Assembly (NCBI RefSeq): GCF_004328625.1
Contig: NZ_CP032229.1
Location: 3,782,001 to 3,846,000, forward strand
Length of the DNA: 64,000 bases
Source of the DNA: Streptomyces seoulensis
Lineage (GTDB): Bacteria; Actinomycetota; Actinomycetes; Streptomycetales; Streptomycetaceae
Direction of reading: 5' to 3'
Part shown: one piece after another, positions 12,626 to 21,098 of the stretch
How positions within the stretch are numbered: position 1 is the stretch's first letter
How the letters are laid out: every line of letters begins with the position of its first letter
The notes under the pieces: model-generated
Told to the model about the DNA's origin: nothing
The model's input: only the letters and a program-made list of their open reading frames with translations
The model's database searches: none
Translations under genes and position numbers: made by a program

Positions 12626-14035
12626 TTATCGGTGGGGGGTGGAGGGCGATGCTACGCGCTCCGGGACCGGGCCGGCCGACCGGAGGGTACGGTTCCGGCC
12701 GCCCCACCCCGCGATCACCAGGGCGGTCGCCGCCAGCACCACCAGCGCGACGATGCGCAGCGCCGGGCCCATCCCGGCCCCGAGCCCGGTGTGCGCGGAG
12801 AGCACGGTCCCGGTGACGGCGACGCCCAGCGCGGCGCCGGTCTCGCGGGCGGTGGTGCCGAGCCCGCTGCCGAGTCCGGCCTGGTGCGCGGGGAGTGAGG
12901 TGATCACGCCCACGGTCAGCGCCGGCATCGACAGGCCCGTACCGGCGGAGACCACCAGCAGCCAGCAGACGTACAGCGCGTACGGGGTGTGCGCGTCGGC
13001 GGTCGACGTGGCGAGCAGGCCCAGGCCGATCAGGGCGAGGCCGGTGCCGACGAGGGCGCGGGGGTGGGCCGCCCAGCGGCCGGCGAGCCGCTGGGACACG
13101 GCCATGCCGACGGGCATGGGCAGGATCGCCAGGCCGGTCAGGGCGGCGCCCATGCCCTTCGCCTCCTGGAGGTACTGGGAGTTGACGAAGAACAGGGCGA
13201 ACAGGCCGAAGAAGCCGGTGGCCGTGCCCAGCGACGCGGCGCGCAGCCGGGCCGAGGCGAAGACGCGCGGGTCGAAGAGCGGGGCGGCCGAGCGCAGGGC
13301 GTGCGCGGTGAAGGCGCCGGTCAGCACGGCACCGGCGGCGAAGGCGCCGAGGATGCGCGCGGACGTCCAGCCGTAGGAGGGGCCCTCGATGATGCCGAAC
13401 AGCACGGCGACCAGGCCCCCGGTGAGCAGCAGGGTGCCCAGCGGGTCGAGGCCGGTGCCCGGGGAGCGCCCGGTGCGCGGGGTGGTCGCGGCGACGGCGG
13501 CGGCGAGCAGCGCGGCCAGCGGCACCATGACCGCGAACAGGGCCCGCCAGGACAGGTACTGCCCGGCGAAGCCGCCCGCCAGGTTGCCGACCCCGCCCCC
13601 GAGGCCGAGCGACAGCGTCCAGGCGCCCATCGCGCGGGCCCGGGTCTCGGGCGTGGACAGCCGCATCAGGATCGAGAGCGTGGCCGGGGTGATCAGCGCG
13701 GCCCCGGCGCCGGAGACGGCCCGGCCCGCGATGAGCACGGCCGGGGTGCCGGCGAGGGCACCGGTGGCGGCGCCCGCGGCGAACAGGGCGAGGCCGGTGA
13801 GCAGGGCGCCCTTGCGGCCGTAGCGGTCGCCGAGGGCGCCGGCCGGGACGAGGAGTCCGGCGAAGGCGATGACGTAGGCGTCCACTATCCACAGCAGCTG
13901 GCTGTGCGAGGGGTGTGGGGAGGACGCCATGAACTGGGGGATCAGCAGGTTGATCGCGGCGACCATGCTCTGGGCGACCAGGACACAGGCGCACAGCACG
14001 AGCAGCGTCGAGCGTTTCAGGGCAGGCGGGGGCAC
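12626..14035 (-). CDS. MFS transporter, EmrB/QacA (DHA2) type
   Basis: A 469-residue multi-drug or metabolite exporter with about 14 hydrophobic segments. The family signature DRYGRKGALLTG follows the second segment, and the antiporter motif C-like GSGAGAALITPATLS appears near residues 110-125. The start is a GTG behind GGAGGAGCC. It precedes the siderophore-interacting protein on the same strand and is divergent from a LysR-type gene, so that LysR protein is a good candidate regulator of it. Substrate unknown; siderophore export is possible from context only. Confidence 0.88.
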   Translation of the reverse strand: MPPPALKRSTLLVLCACVLVAQSMVAAINLLIPQFMASSPHPSHSQLLWIVDAYVIAFAGLLVPAGALGDRYGRKGALLTGLALFAAGAATGALAGTPAVLIAGRAVSGAGAALITPATLSILMRLSTPETRARAMGAWTLSLGLGGGVGNLAGGFAGQYLSWRALFAVMVPLAALLAAAVAATTPRTGRSPGTGLDPLGTLLLTGGLVAVLFGIIEGPSYGWTSARILGAFAAGAVLTGAFTAHALRSAAPLFDPRVFASARLRAASLGTATGFFGLFALFFVNSQYLQEAKGMGAALTGLAILPMPVGMAVSQRLAGRWAAHPRALVGTGLALIGLGLLATSTADAHTPYALYVCWLLVVSAGTGLSMPALTVGVITSLPAHQAGLGSGLGTTARETGAALGVAVTGTVLSAHTGLGAGMGPALRIVALVVLAATALVIAGWGGRNRTLRSAGPVPERVASPSTPHR

Positions 14036-14119
14036 GGCTCCTCCAGGAGCTGGACGGGGTGGTGGTGGGCTGTGGCTTCACCGTAGGGTCGGGTCCGACC
14101 TGCTTTCCAGTGCAACCTT

Positions 14120-14136
14120 CGCAAGGGATGATTGCG
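14120..14136. promoter_or_regulatory. palindrome in the LysR/MFS divergent region
   Basis: CGCAA-GGGATGA-TTGCG is a perfect inverted repeat just before the LysR start codon, preceded ten bases upstream by a related TGCAA. LysR proteins often bind such interrupted palindromes near their own start. The site would overlap the ribosome-binding region of the LysR gene, consistent with self-repression. This is inferred from position. Confidence 0.4.
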
Positions 14137-14137
14137 T

Positions 14138-15073
14138 GTGACGCAATCCGAAGACGCCTCGCCGCTCGCGGGCGTGGACCTCAACCTGCTGCTCGCGCTC
14201 GACGTGCTCCTGGAGGAGCAGAGCGTCCGGGGTGCCGCCCGGCGGCTGCATCTGTCGGAGCCCGCGATGAGCCGCACCCTCGGCCGCATCCGCAAGGCGC
14301 TCGGCGACCCCGTACTGGTGCGCGCCGGGCGGCAGATGGTGCCGACCCCGCACGCGCTGGCGGTACGGGCCGAGGTCGGCGCGGTGGTCGAGCGGGCCCG
14401 CGCGCTGTTCGCGCCCGGCCGGGACACCGACCCGTGCACGATGACCCGTACCTTCACGATCCTCGGCCACGACGCGACCGCCGCCGGTCTCGGCGCCCCG
14501 CTGCTGACCCGCACCGCCCGCGAGGCGCCAGGCATCCGGCTGCGGTTCCTCTCCGAGAGCCCGGTCGACGCCCCCTTCCTGCGCCAGGGCACCGCCGACC
14601 TGGAGATCGGCGTGGTCGACACCACGGCCCCAGAGGTACGGGTGGAGACGCTGTACGAGGACCGGATGCTCGGGGTCGTACGGGCCGGACACCCTTTGCT
14701 GGAAGGCGAGTTGACGCCGGAGCGGTTCGCCGGGGAGGCCGGGCATCTGAGCGTGTCCCGGCGGGGGCGGCTGCGCGGGCCGATCGACGACGCGCTGGCC
14801 GCGCTCGGGCTCGCGCGGCAGGTGGCCGGCAGCGTCGGGACCTACCCGGCCTCGCTGTTCGTGCTGCGGGACACCGACCTCGTAGGGATCGTCAACCGGG
14901 GGAGCCGGTCGCTGGCGGAGACGCTCGGTCTGGTCACCTTCGCCATCCCGCTCCCGCTGCCGCCCCTGGAGGTCGGCCTCGCCTGGCACCCCCGCCACGA
15001 CGCCGACCCGGCCCACGCCTGGCTGCGTGCCACGGTGAAGGAGTTGATGACCGAGCGGATTCCGGTTTCCTGA
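14138..15073 (+). CDS. LysR family transcriptional regulator
   Basis: A protein of about 311 residues with an N-terminal winged helix (about 10-70: LNLLLALDVLLEEQSVRGAA, then HLSEPAMSRTLGRIRKALGDPVLVRAGR) and a LysR substrate-binding domain from about residue 95. The GTG at 14138 is preferred because AAGGGA lies nine bases upstream; a TTG at 14132 is also in frame. It is divergent from the MFS exporter gene, the usual arrangement for LysR and its target. The inducer cannot be read from the sequence. Confidence 0.9.
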   Translation: MTQSEDASPLAGVDLNLLLALDVLLEEQSVRGAARRLHLSEPAMSRTLGRIRKALGDPVLVRAGRQMVPTPHALAVRAEVGAVVERARALFAPGRDTDPCTMTRTFTILGHDATAAGLGAPLLTRTAREAPGIRLRFLSESPVDAPFLRQGTADLEIGVVDTTAPEVRVETLYEDRMLGVVRAGHPLLEGELTPERFAGEAGHLSVSRRGRLRGPIDDALAALGLARQVAGSVGTYPASLFVLRDTDLVGIVNRGSRSLAETLGLVTFAIPLPLPPLEVGLAWHPRHDADPAHAWLRATVKELMTERIPVS

Positions 15074-15153
15074 CCGCCCGTCACCCCTCTATGCTCGGCG
15101 CTCGTCGTCCACCTCCTGGCGGGCGAGGGACTTTCCATGCATCGGGGGATGGC

Positions 15154-16893
15154 ATGAGCAGTGCTCAGGTGCCGCCGCAGGCGGAGCGGACGCCGGCCGA
15201 GAGGGCGCCGGTCCATCCCCCGCCCGTCCCGCCCCACACCAGCGAGGCCACCCGGCTGCTGTGCGCGGGCGCCTATCTGGACTCCGGCTACCGTGACCGC
15301 GTCATCGAGGAACTCCACCTCAACGAGCAGCGGATCGTGGCCCCTTCGTTCGGTTTCGACGCGGCGCGGGTGCTGGCGCACGCGCTGCGGGCCCGGCGGC
15401 AGGAGCTGCTCTGGGCGGGCGCGATCACCGGGCTGTGGCTGGTGGGCATGGTGCTCAGCGGCGGGCTGCTCGCGCTGTACCTGTGGCCCAGCATCTGGCT
15501 CGCGCTCGCCCCCTGGCTGCGCGGCCGCTCCGCGACCCCGCCGCTGTACCGGCTGGTCCTCGCCTTCCTGGCGCGGTGGTGGGGGCGGGCGTGGTTCGCC
15601 GCGCTGTTCGTGCTGACCGTACTCACCGCGTTCGGCGGCGGCCCCTCCCGCGAGCCGTCCTACGACCCGTACAGGGGGTACGGCGGGTACGGCGGGTACG
15701 GGAGTTACGGCGGTTCCGAGAGCCTCTCCGACTCGCTCACCCCGGTCGTGGAGCTGTGGCAGGCGTGGTCCACCCTCGTCGTGCTCGCGCTCATCGCGCT
15801 GTGCGTGCACCTGCAGCGGACCCAGTTCAGCCGGGCGCTGGCCGGCGAGCTGTCCCCGCAGCGCTTCCCGGACGTCGCCGCCGACCCCGCCGAGCAGACG
15901 CCGGGTCCCCGTCTGGCGCGGCTCGGGCAGCGCATCCGGCTGGAGCAGCACGCGCCGCTGGTCATGTACCACGAGGCCCGGCCGTTCTGCGGGGCCGGCG
16001 ACGCGTACGACACCTGGGTGCTGGCCGTGGAGCTGAAGCCGGACGAGCTGGCGAAGGAACGGCAGCCGCTCAGCAACCGGGCGGTCCTGGAGAAGATCCG
16101 CCCCCGCCTGGAGCAGCTCCGCGTCCCGGCCGAGTACGCGGGGCCCGGTGTCCGGGACCGGCTGCGCTGGCTGGAGATCGACGAGTGCGTGTTCCTCCCG
16201 GTGGAGGGGCTGCGGAAGCGGGAGCAGGCGCCGTACACCGCCGAGGCGTTCGAGCAGCACCGGGCGCGGGCGGTGGAGGAGGGGGCCGAGAAGCGGCGGC
16301 ACTTCCTGCGGGTACGGGTCGGCGGCTGGGAGGAGGAGCTGGTCGTCACCGTGTACGTCCGGGTCCACACCCAGGGCGGGATGCTGATGCTGGAGATCGC
16401 GCCGCATGTACTGACTCCGGTGCGCGAGGACTTCAAGGACGCCGACCGCGCGGCCCACCGGTTCCGGCACAACCACCAGCTCGGCAAGGCCGCCACCGCG
16501 CTCGTCCTGGTGCCGGGTTCCGCCGGGCGGGCGCTCGCCCAGCTGGGCCGGGGGATGGTGCTCGGCTGGCGGCTGCTGACCGGCGGGTACGCGAACGCGC
16601 TGCCCGACGGTCCCGCGCTCTCGGTGCGCGAGCTGGGGTCCACGCCCGTCGGCTCGCTCTTCCAGGAGATGGACGTGGTGCGGTATCTGCGCGGGGTGCA
16701 GGACCGGGTCGCCGACGGGGTGCGGTCCGCGCTCGCCGAATCCGGTTACCAGACCGGGGAGTTCGTCCAGAAGGTCGTCAACATCCGCAACGGGGACGTC
16801 CACATCGGCCGCGTCGAGGGCAGCACCTTCGCCGTCGGCAGCCACGCCAACGCCACGGGCGCGCCCGCGCCGCAGAAGGGAGCCGGGGCATGA
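15154..16893 (+). CDS. uncharacterised membrane protein with C-terminal GSTFAVGSHA motif
   Basis: A 579-residue protein I cannot assign to a known enzyme. A Pro-rich N-terminus is followed by a helical RLLCAGAYLDSGYRDRVIEELH segment, then hydrophobic stretches at about residues 88-132, 145-165 and 200-222, separated by a Gly/Tyr tract (GYGGYGGYGSYGG). A large soluble domain follows (about 240-540) with VEEGAEKRRHFLRVRV and YVRVHTQGGML. The C-terminus holds IGRVEGSTFAVGSHA (551-565), almost the same as a motif in the next protein. The ATG at 15154 was chosen; the long upstream frame overlaps the LysR gene. It ends with an ATGA overlap with the next gene. Confidence 0.75.
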   Translation: MSSAQVPPQAERTPAERAPVHPPPVPPHTSEATRLLCAGAYLDSGYRDRVIEELHLNEQRIVAPSFGFDAARVLAHALRARRQELLWAGAITGLWLVGMVLSGGLLALYLWPSIWLALAPWLRGRSATPPLYRLVLAFLARWWGRAWFAALFVLTVLTAFGGGPSREPSYDPYRGYGGYGGYGSYGGSESLSDSLTPVVELWQAWSTLVVLALIALCVHLQRTQFSRALAGELSPQRFPDVAADPAEQTPGPRLARLGQRIRLEQHAPLVMYHEARPFCGAGDAYDTWVLAVELKPDELAKERQPLSNRAVLEKIRPRLEQLRVPAEYAGPGVRDRLRWLEIDECVFLPVEGLRKREQAPYTAEAFEQHRARAVEEGAEKRRHFLRVRVGGWEEELVVTVYVRVHTQGGMLMLEIAPHVLTPVREDFKDADRAAHRFRHNHQLGKAATALVLVPGSAGRALAQLGRGMVLGWRLLTGGYANALPDGPALSVRELGSTPVGSLFQEMDVVRYLRGVQDRVADGVRSALAESGYQTGEFVQKVVNIRNGDVHIGRVEGSTFAVGSHANATGAPAPQKGAGA

Positions 16894-17237
16894 CCGGTCA
16901 GGAGCCGAACGTGCGCATCGGAGACGTGTCGGGGAGCACCTTCGCCATCGGCAGCCACGCCCACGCCGAGAGCCACCAGCACGGTACGGGTGCCCCGGCC
17001 GACCAGGAACTCCTGGAAGCGGTACGGGAGTTGCGTGCCGACCTCGCGCGGGTACGGGCCACCGAGCAGACCGCCGCGCTGGGCGAGGCGCTCGCCGACA
17101 CCGAGGCGGAACTCACCCGTACCGGCCAGGCGACCCCCACCCGCCGCGAACGCCTGCGCGAACTCCTCGCCGACTCCCAGTCCCTCCTGACCGTCCTCGC
17201 CTCGGCCGGCACGGTCGCCGGCCTGCTCGGACTCTGA
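16890..17237 (+). CDS. small coiled-coil protein with N-terminal GSTFAIGSHA motif
   Basis: A 115-residue protein. Residues 10-24 read IGDVSGSTFAIGSHA, matching 12 of 15 positions with the C-terminus of the upstream protein. A His-rich linker (HAESHQHGTG) follows, then a helix predicted to coil (about 39-100: LLEAVRELRADLARVRATEQ, EALADTEAELTRT) and a short hydrophobic C-terminus (SLLTVLASAGTVAGLLGL). The ATG overlaps the upstream stop (ATGA), so the two proteins are made together. Similar short beta-like Gly/Ser/His motifs occur at the ends of some actinobacterial NTPase-linked conflict proteins, as I recall; no NTPase is present here. Confidence 0.75.
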   Translation: MTGQEPNVRIGDVSGSTFAIGSHAHAESHQHGTGAPADQELLEAVRELRADLARVRATEQTAALGEALADTEAELTRTGQATPTRRERLRELLADSQSLLTVLASAGTVAGLLGL

Positions 17238-17262
17238 CCGCGACACCACAAGGGGGGCCGCG

Positions 17263-19302
17263 ATGAGCGGCGGAGAACAGCACTGGAACGAAGACACCCA
17301 ACGCTGGGAGCCAGCCCCACCCACCAACCCACCCCCGCCGACGTGGCCTCCGGCCGGCTCCGGGAACACCCCGCCCCCCACCGGCGGGCAAACGGCCGAC
17401 TCCCCGACTTCCGCCGACGCGCCTGCGGTACCGACAGCGGGCGGCCGCTCCGCGTCTGCCGGGGCTACGAGTGGCACCCAGTCGTCGGCCGAGCCGTCGC
17501 CGTCTCCCGGTGCGCGGTCACCGGAGGGGTCCCCGGCATCCGCTGCCCCCTCCGCCCCTGCGGGCAGCACCACGAGCGCCCAGCCCTCGGGCGAGCCGTC
17601 GGCGTCCGGGCAGACGGCGACGGGCACCCAGTCCTCGGCGGCTGCCGGTGCGCGCTCCCCGGCCGGGCCTTCGGCATCCGTCGGCCCGCCGACCGAGGCC
17701 GGACCGTCCGCCGGTCCTCCGGCCCCCGCCACCTCCTCGGCCTCCGCCGAGCCCCCGGCCCCCGCCACCCCCTCGGCCTCCGCCGAGCCCTCGGCGTCCG
17801 CCACCTCCTCGGCCTCCGCCACCTCCTCGGCCTCCGCCGAGCCCCCGGCGTCCGCCACCTCCTCGGCCTCCGCCGAGCCCCCGGCGTCCGCCACCCCCTC
17901 GGCTCCCTCCTGGCCGCCCGCAGACCGGCGGACGCCCCCTCACTCCTCCTGGCCGCCGGCCGGAGCTTCCTCGGACGGGGAACCGTCGGCCGCTGCCTGG
18001 CCCCCGGCCGACGCTTCCGCGCATGCGGAGCCGCCCACCGCTCCGTGGCCCCCGGCCGACGCTTCCGCGCACGCAGAGCCCCCGACCACCTCGTGGCTCC
18101 CGGCCGAGCCTCCCGCGCACGCGGAATCTCCGACCACCTCGCGGCCCCCGGCCGAGCCCTCCGCGCACGCGGAATCTCCGACGACCCCGTGGCTCCCGGC
18201 CGAGCCCTCCGCGCACGCAGAGCCCCCGACCACCTCGTGGCTCCCGGCCGAGCCCTCCGCGCACGCGGAATCTCCGACCACCCCGTGGCCCCCGGCCGAG
18301 CCCTCCGCGCACGCGGAATCTCCGACCACCCCGTGGCCCCCGGCCGAGCCCTCCGCGCACGCGGAATCCGCGACCACCTCGTGGCCCCCGGCCGACGCTT
18401 CCGCGCACGCACAGCCCCCGACCGCCCCCTGGCCCCCGGCCGATTCCTCCGCCGCCTGGCCGTCCGCCGGCGTCTCGTCCCCGGCCGCTGCCTGGCCCCC
18501 TGACGCCCAGACCGCCACCTGGCCCCCCACCACCCCGACCTCGGCCTTCCCCGCCGCCGCCCCCTGGCCCCCCGCCGACCCCGCACCGTCCCGCAGTGGG
18601 CCCAGTCGGCGGCTGCTCTGGTCTGTCATCGTCGGGGCGGCGGCGGCCGGGATCGCGGTGAGTCTGGTGCTGGCTCTGGTGGTCGGGAAGGACGACGGCG
18701 ACGACCGGAGCCAGAAGGCGCAGGGGCACACCTCCGCTCCCGTGACCCGTAGCCCGAGCCCCCTCAGCAGTTCGCCCACCCCCTCCCCGTCGCCGAGCGC
18801 GCCCCCCGCCGGATACGAGCTGCGGGACGACGACGAGGGGTTCCGGGTGGCCGTGCCCGAAGGGTGGACGCGGGCGACCGTGCCGTCCGAGTACGGGATG
18901 GCCGTCGTGAACTTCCGCAGCCCCGACCGGGAACGCAGGCTCCAGGTGTACGAGGTGTCGGAGGCGAACCCGGAGGCGTCCTTCGACCTGTACCTCTCCG
19001 ACCAGACCGCCAAGCCGCGCGGATTCGAGGAGCTGGCGCTGACCAAGCTGGACGACGGGGACTTCACCGGCTCCCGGCTGGAGTACCTCGCGGACACGAT
19101 CCGGAACGAGCCCGAGGTCGGCACCTGGCACGTCTACGACGAACGTTTCGTCGCCGCCGACGGCAAGATCTACGCCCTCGCCGCGTACGGCCCGGACGCC
19201 GACGGCAGGAAGGACGAGCTGGACCTCCTCACCACCGCGCTCGCCTGGTTCTGCCCGCCGGGCATGAACTGCGACCCCTCCGGGAACGCGGCGCTGGACT
19301 GA
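17263..19302 (+). CDS. Pro/Ser/Ala repeat protein with membrane anchor and external domain
   Basis: A 679-residue protein. An N-terminal region (MSGGEQHWNEDTQRWEPAPP) is followed by some 430 residues of low-complexity Pro/Ala/Ser sequence including a 16-residue tandem repeat. A single membrane segment lies at about 451-475 (RLLWSVIVGAAAAGIAVSLVLALVV). A C-terminal domain of about 170 residues (YELRDDDEGFRVAVPEGWTR onward, ending FCPPGMNC) resembles the external domains found after the membrane segment of some actinobacterial Ser/Thr kinases, but no kinase is present. ATG 17263 follows AAGGGGGGCC. It lies 26 bases after the coiled-coil gene and is probably cotranscribed. Confidence 0.75.
   Translation: MSGGEQHWNEDTQRWEPAPPTNPPPPTWPPAGSGNTPPPTGGQTADSPTSADAPAVPTAGGRSASAGATSGTQSSAEPSPSPGARSPEGSPASAAPSAPAGSTTSAQPSGEPSASGQTATGTQSSAAAGARSPAGPSASVGPPTEAGPSAGPPAPATSSASAEPPAPATPSASAEPSASATSSASATSSASAEPPASATSSASAEPPASATPSAPSWPPADRRTPPHSSWPPAGASSDGEPSAAAWPPADASAHAEPPTAPWPPADASAHAEPPTTSWLPAEPPAHAESPTTSRPPAEPSAHAESPTTPWLPAEPSAHAEPPTTSWLPAEPSAHAESPTTPWPPAEPSAHAESPTTPWPPAEPSAHAESATTSWPPADASAHAQPPTAPWPPADSSAAWPSAGVSSPAAAWPPDAQTATWPPTTPTSAFPAAAPWPPADPAPSRSGPSRRLLWSVIVGAAAAGIAVSLVLALVVGKDDGDDRSQKAQGHTSAPVTRSPSPLSSSPTPSPSPSAPPAGYELRDDDEGFRVAVPEGWTRATVPSEYGMAVVNFRSPDRERRLQVYEVSEANPEASFDLYLSDQTAKPRGFEELALTKLDDGDFTGSRLEYLADTIRNEPEVGTWHVYDERFVAADGKIYALAAYGPDADGRKDELDLLTTALAWFCPPGMNCDPSGNAALD
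17716..17909 (+). repeat. short Ala/Ser/Pro coding repeats
   Basis: Within the repeat protein, units of the form PPAPATSSASAE and PPASATSSASAE recur about five times with small changes. The DNA is built of near-identical CCACCTCCTCGGCCTCCGCC blocks, so slipped-strand length change is likely. Confidence 0.7.
18007..18438 (+). repeat. nine tandem 48-base coding repeats
   Basis: Nine in-frame units of 16 codons encode A(D/E)xSAHAE(S/P)PTT(S/P)W(L/P)P. Units 2-8 are almost identical at the DNA level, and units 6 and 7 differ by only a base or two. A Pro-rich, Trp-containing stalk of this type may extend an external domain across the thick cell wall or, if cytoplasmic, act as a spacer. Copy number is expected to vary between strains. 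Confidence 0.85.
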
Positions 19303-19524
19303 TCGAATCGACCCGGTTCGCGGGAGTGCGTACCGTCGTCGTGATCTACGCCACCCCCAGACGCCCGATTCCTCCGCCTTTCTCCAGTAATTTCCGTGAC
19401 CCAGCACACTTTCGGCCATCGAATGCGCATGTGTTTCACCGGCCGAGGGCATGCGGTCATCCGCCCGGACGTGGCAGCTCTGTCACACAGGGCGTCTGAA
19501 CAGGAACGGAAGGCAAAACCGATC

Positions 19525-21045
19525 ATGGCGGACAGAACGGAACGAGCGGCCGAGGCCACCATCCACGCCGGTGGCGAGTGGCTGGAAGCGGACTCCGGTG
19601 CGACCCGCGAGATCCTCGACCCGGCGGACGGCAGGCCCTTCGCCGTCGTCGCCGAGGGCGGGACCGAGGACGTCGACCGGGCGGTGGCCGCCGCCCGCCG
19701 CGCGTTCGACGAGGGCCCCTGGCCGCACACCCCGGTCGCCGAGCGCGCCGCCCTGCTGCGCCGCGTCGCGGACCTGCTGGTCCGCGACCGCGAGGAGCTG
19801 GGCCTGCTGGAGAGCCGGGACGCGGGCAAGACCGTCGAGGAGGGCCGCGTCGACATCGACTGCGTCGCCGACGCCTTCCGCTACTTCGCGGACCTGGCCG
19901 CCGCCGAGACGCCCGGCCGGGTGGTCGACGCGGGCTCGCCCGACATCCACAGCGTCGTCGTGCACGAGCCGGTCGGTGTGTGCTCGCTGATCACCCCGTG
20001 GAACTATCCGCTGCTCCAGGCAAGCTGGAAGGTCGCCCCGGCGCTCGCCGCCGGCAACACCTTCGTGATCAAGCCCAGCGAGATCACCCCGATGACCACG
20101 ATCGCGCTCATCGAGCTGCTGGTGGAGGCCGGACTCCCCGAGGGCGTCGCGGGCCTGGTCACCGGCCCCGGCCACACCGTCGGCGCCCGCATGGCCGACC
20201 ACCCCGACGTCGACCTCGTCTCCTTCACCGGCGGCCTGGTCAGCGGCGTCAAGGTGGCCCAGGCCGCCGCGCCGAGCGTGAAGAAGGTCGCCCTGGAACT
20301 CGGCGGCAAGAACCCCAACGTGGTCTTCGCCGACGCCTGCGCCACCGAGGAGGGCTTCGACACCGCCGTCGACCAGGCCCTGAACGCCGCGTTCATCCAC
20401 AGCGGCCAGGTCTGCTCGGCCGGCGGACGCCTCATCGTCGAGGAGTCCGTCCGGGACCGCTTCGTCGCCGAACTCGCGAGCCGCGCCCGGAAGATCAGGC
20501 TCGGCCGCGGCACCGTACCCGGCGTCGAGTGCGGACCGCTCGTCTCCGAGCAGCAGCGCGCCAAGACCGAGGACTTCGTCGCCTCCGCGCTCGCCGAGGG
20601 CGCGCGCCTGGTCTGCGGCGGCAAGCGCCCCGAGCCCACCGCCGACCGCCCCGAGTCCGGCTACTTCTACGAGCCGACCGTCCTCGACCACTGCCACCGC
20701 GAGATGCGCGTCGTGCGGGAGGAGGTCTTCGGACCCGTCCTCACCGTCGAGACCTTCCGCACCGAGGACGAGGCCGTCGCCCTCGCCAACGACACCGAGT
20801 ACGGCCTCGCCGGCGCCGTCTGGACCGCCGACCCCGGCCGCGCCCGGCGCGTCGCCGCCCGGCTGCGGCACGGCACCGTGTGGATCAACGACTTCCACCC
20901 CTACCTGCCGCAGGCGGAGTGGGGCGGCTTCGGCAAGAGCGGCACCGGCCGCGAACTGGGCGCCGCCGGCCTCGCCGAGTACCGCGAGACCAAGCACGTG
21001 TACCAGAACCTCGCCCCGAGCCCGGTGCGCTGGTTCGCCGGCTGA
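19525..21045 (+). CDS. betB: betaine aldehyde dehydrogenase family protein
   Basis: An NAD(P)-dependent aldehyde dehydrogenase that, from context, oxidises betaine aldehyde to glycine betaine. The 506 residues include the cofactor region (ITPWNYPLLQASWKVAPALAAG), the general-base glutamate in LELGGKNPNVVF, and the catalytic cysteine in GQVCSAGGRLIV. The C-terminal half has the EVFGPVLTVETF motif. The start at 19525 is behind GGAACGGAAGG; an upstream in-frame ATG at 19396 would add 43 atypical residues. First gene of a five-gene unit for making and importing glycine betaine. Members of this family act on several aldehydes, so the substrate is inferred. Confidence 0.88.
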   Translation: MADRTERAAEATIHAGGEWLEADSGATREILDPADGRPFAVVAEGGTEDVDRAVAAARRAFDEGPWPHTPVAERAALLRRVADLLVRDREELGLLESRDAGKTVEEGRVDIDCVADAFRYFADLAAAETPGRVVDAGSPDIHSVVVHEPVGVCSLITPWNYPLLQASWKVAPALAAGNTFVIKPSEITPMTTIALIELLVEAGLPEGVAGLVTGPGHTVGARMADHPDVDLVSFTGGLVSGVKVAQAAAPSVKKVALELGGKNPNVVFADACATEEGFDTAVDQALNAAFIHSGQVCSAGGRLIVEESVRDRFVAELASRARKIRLGRGTVPGVECGPLVSEQQRAKTEDFVASALAEGARLVCGGKRPEPTADRPESGYFYEPTVLDHCHREMRVVREEVFGPVLTVETFRTEDEAVALANDTEYGLAGAVWTADPGRARRVAARLRHGTVWINDFHPYLPQAEWGGFGKSGTGRELGAAGLAEYRETKHVYQNLAPSPVRWFAG

Positions 21046-21098
21046 CCCCCTCAAGACCTCCGCGTACGACCTCCCTGCCCCCAGGAGTCAGACACCCC

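Noticed and set aside
14059..15153. Upstream extension of the 579-residue membrane protein
   Set aside because: It overlaps the LysR gene in another frame and has shadow composition.
19303..19524. A sigma-B type stress promoter before the betaine operon
   Set aside because: A GTTT...GGGCAT arrangement is near but the spacing and the -10 do not fit the consensus well.
19578..21098. A 5' extension of the choline dehydrogenase frame
   Set aside because: The extension is out of frame with betB, Arg/Pro-rich, and has no motif; the real start is at 21099.
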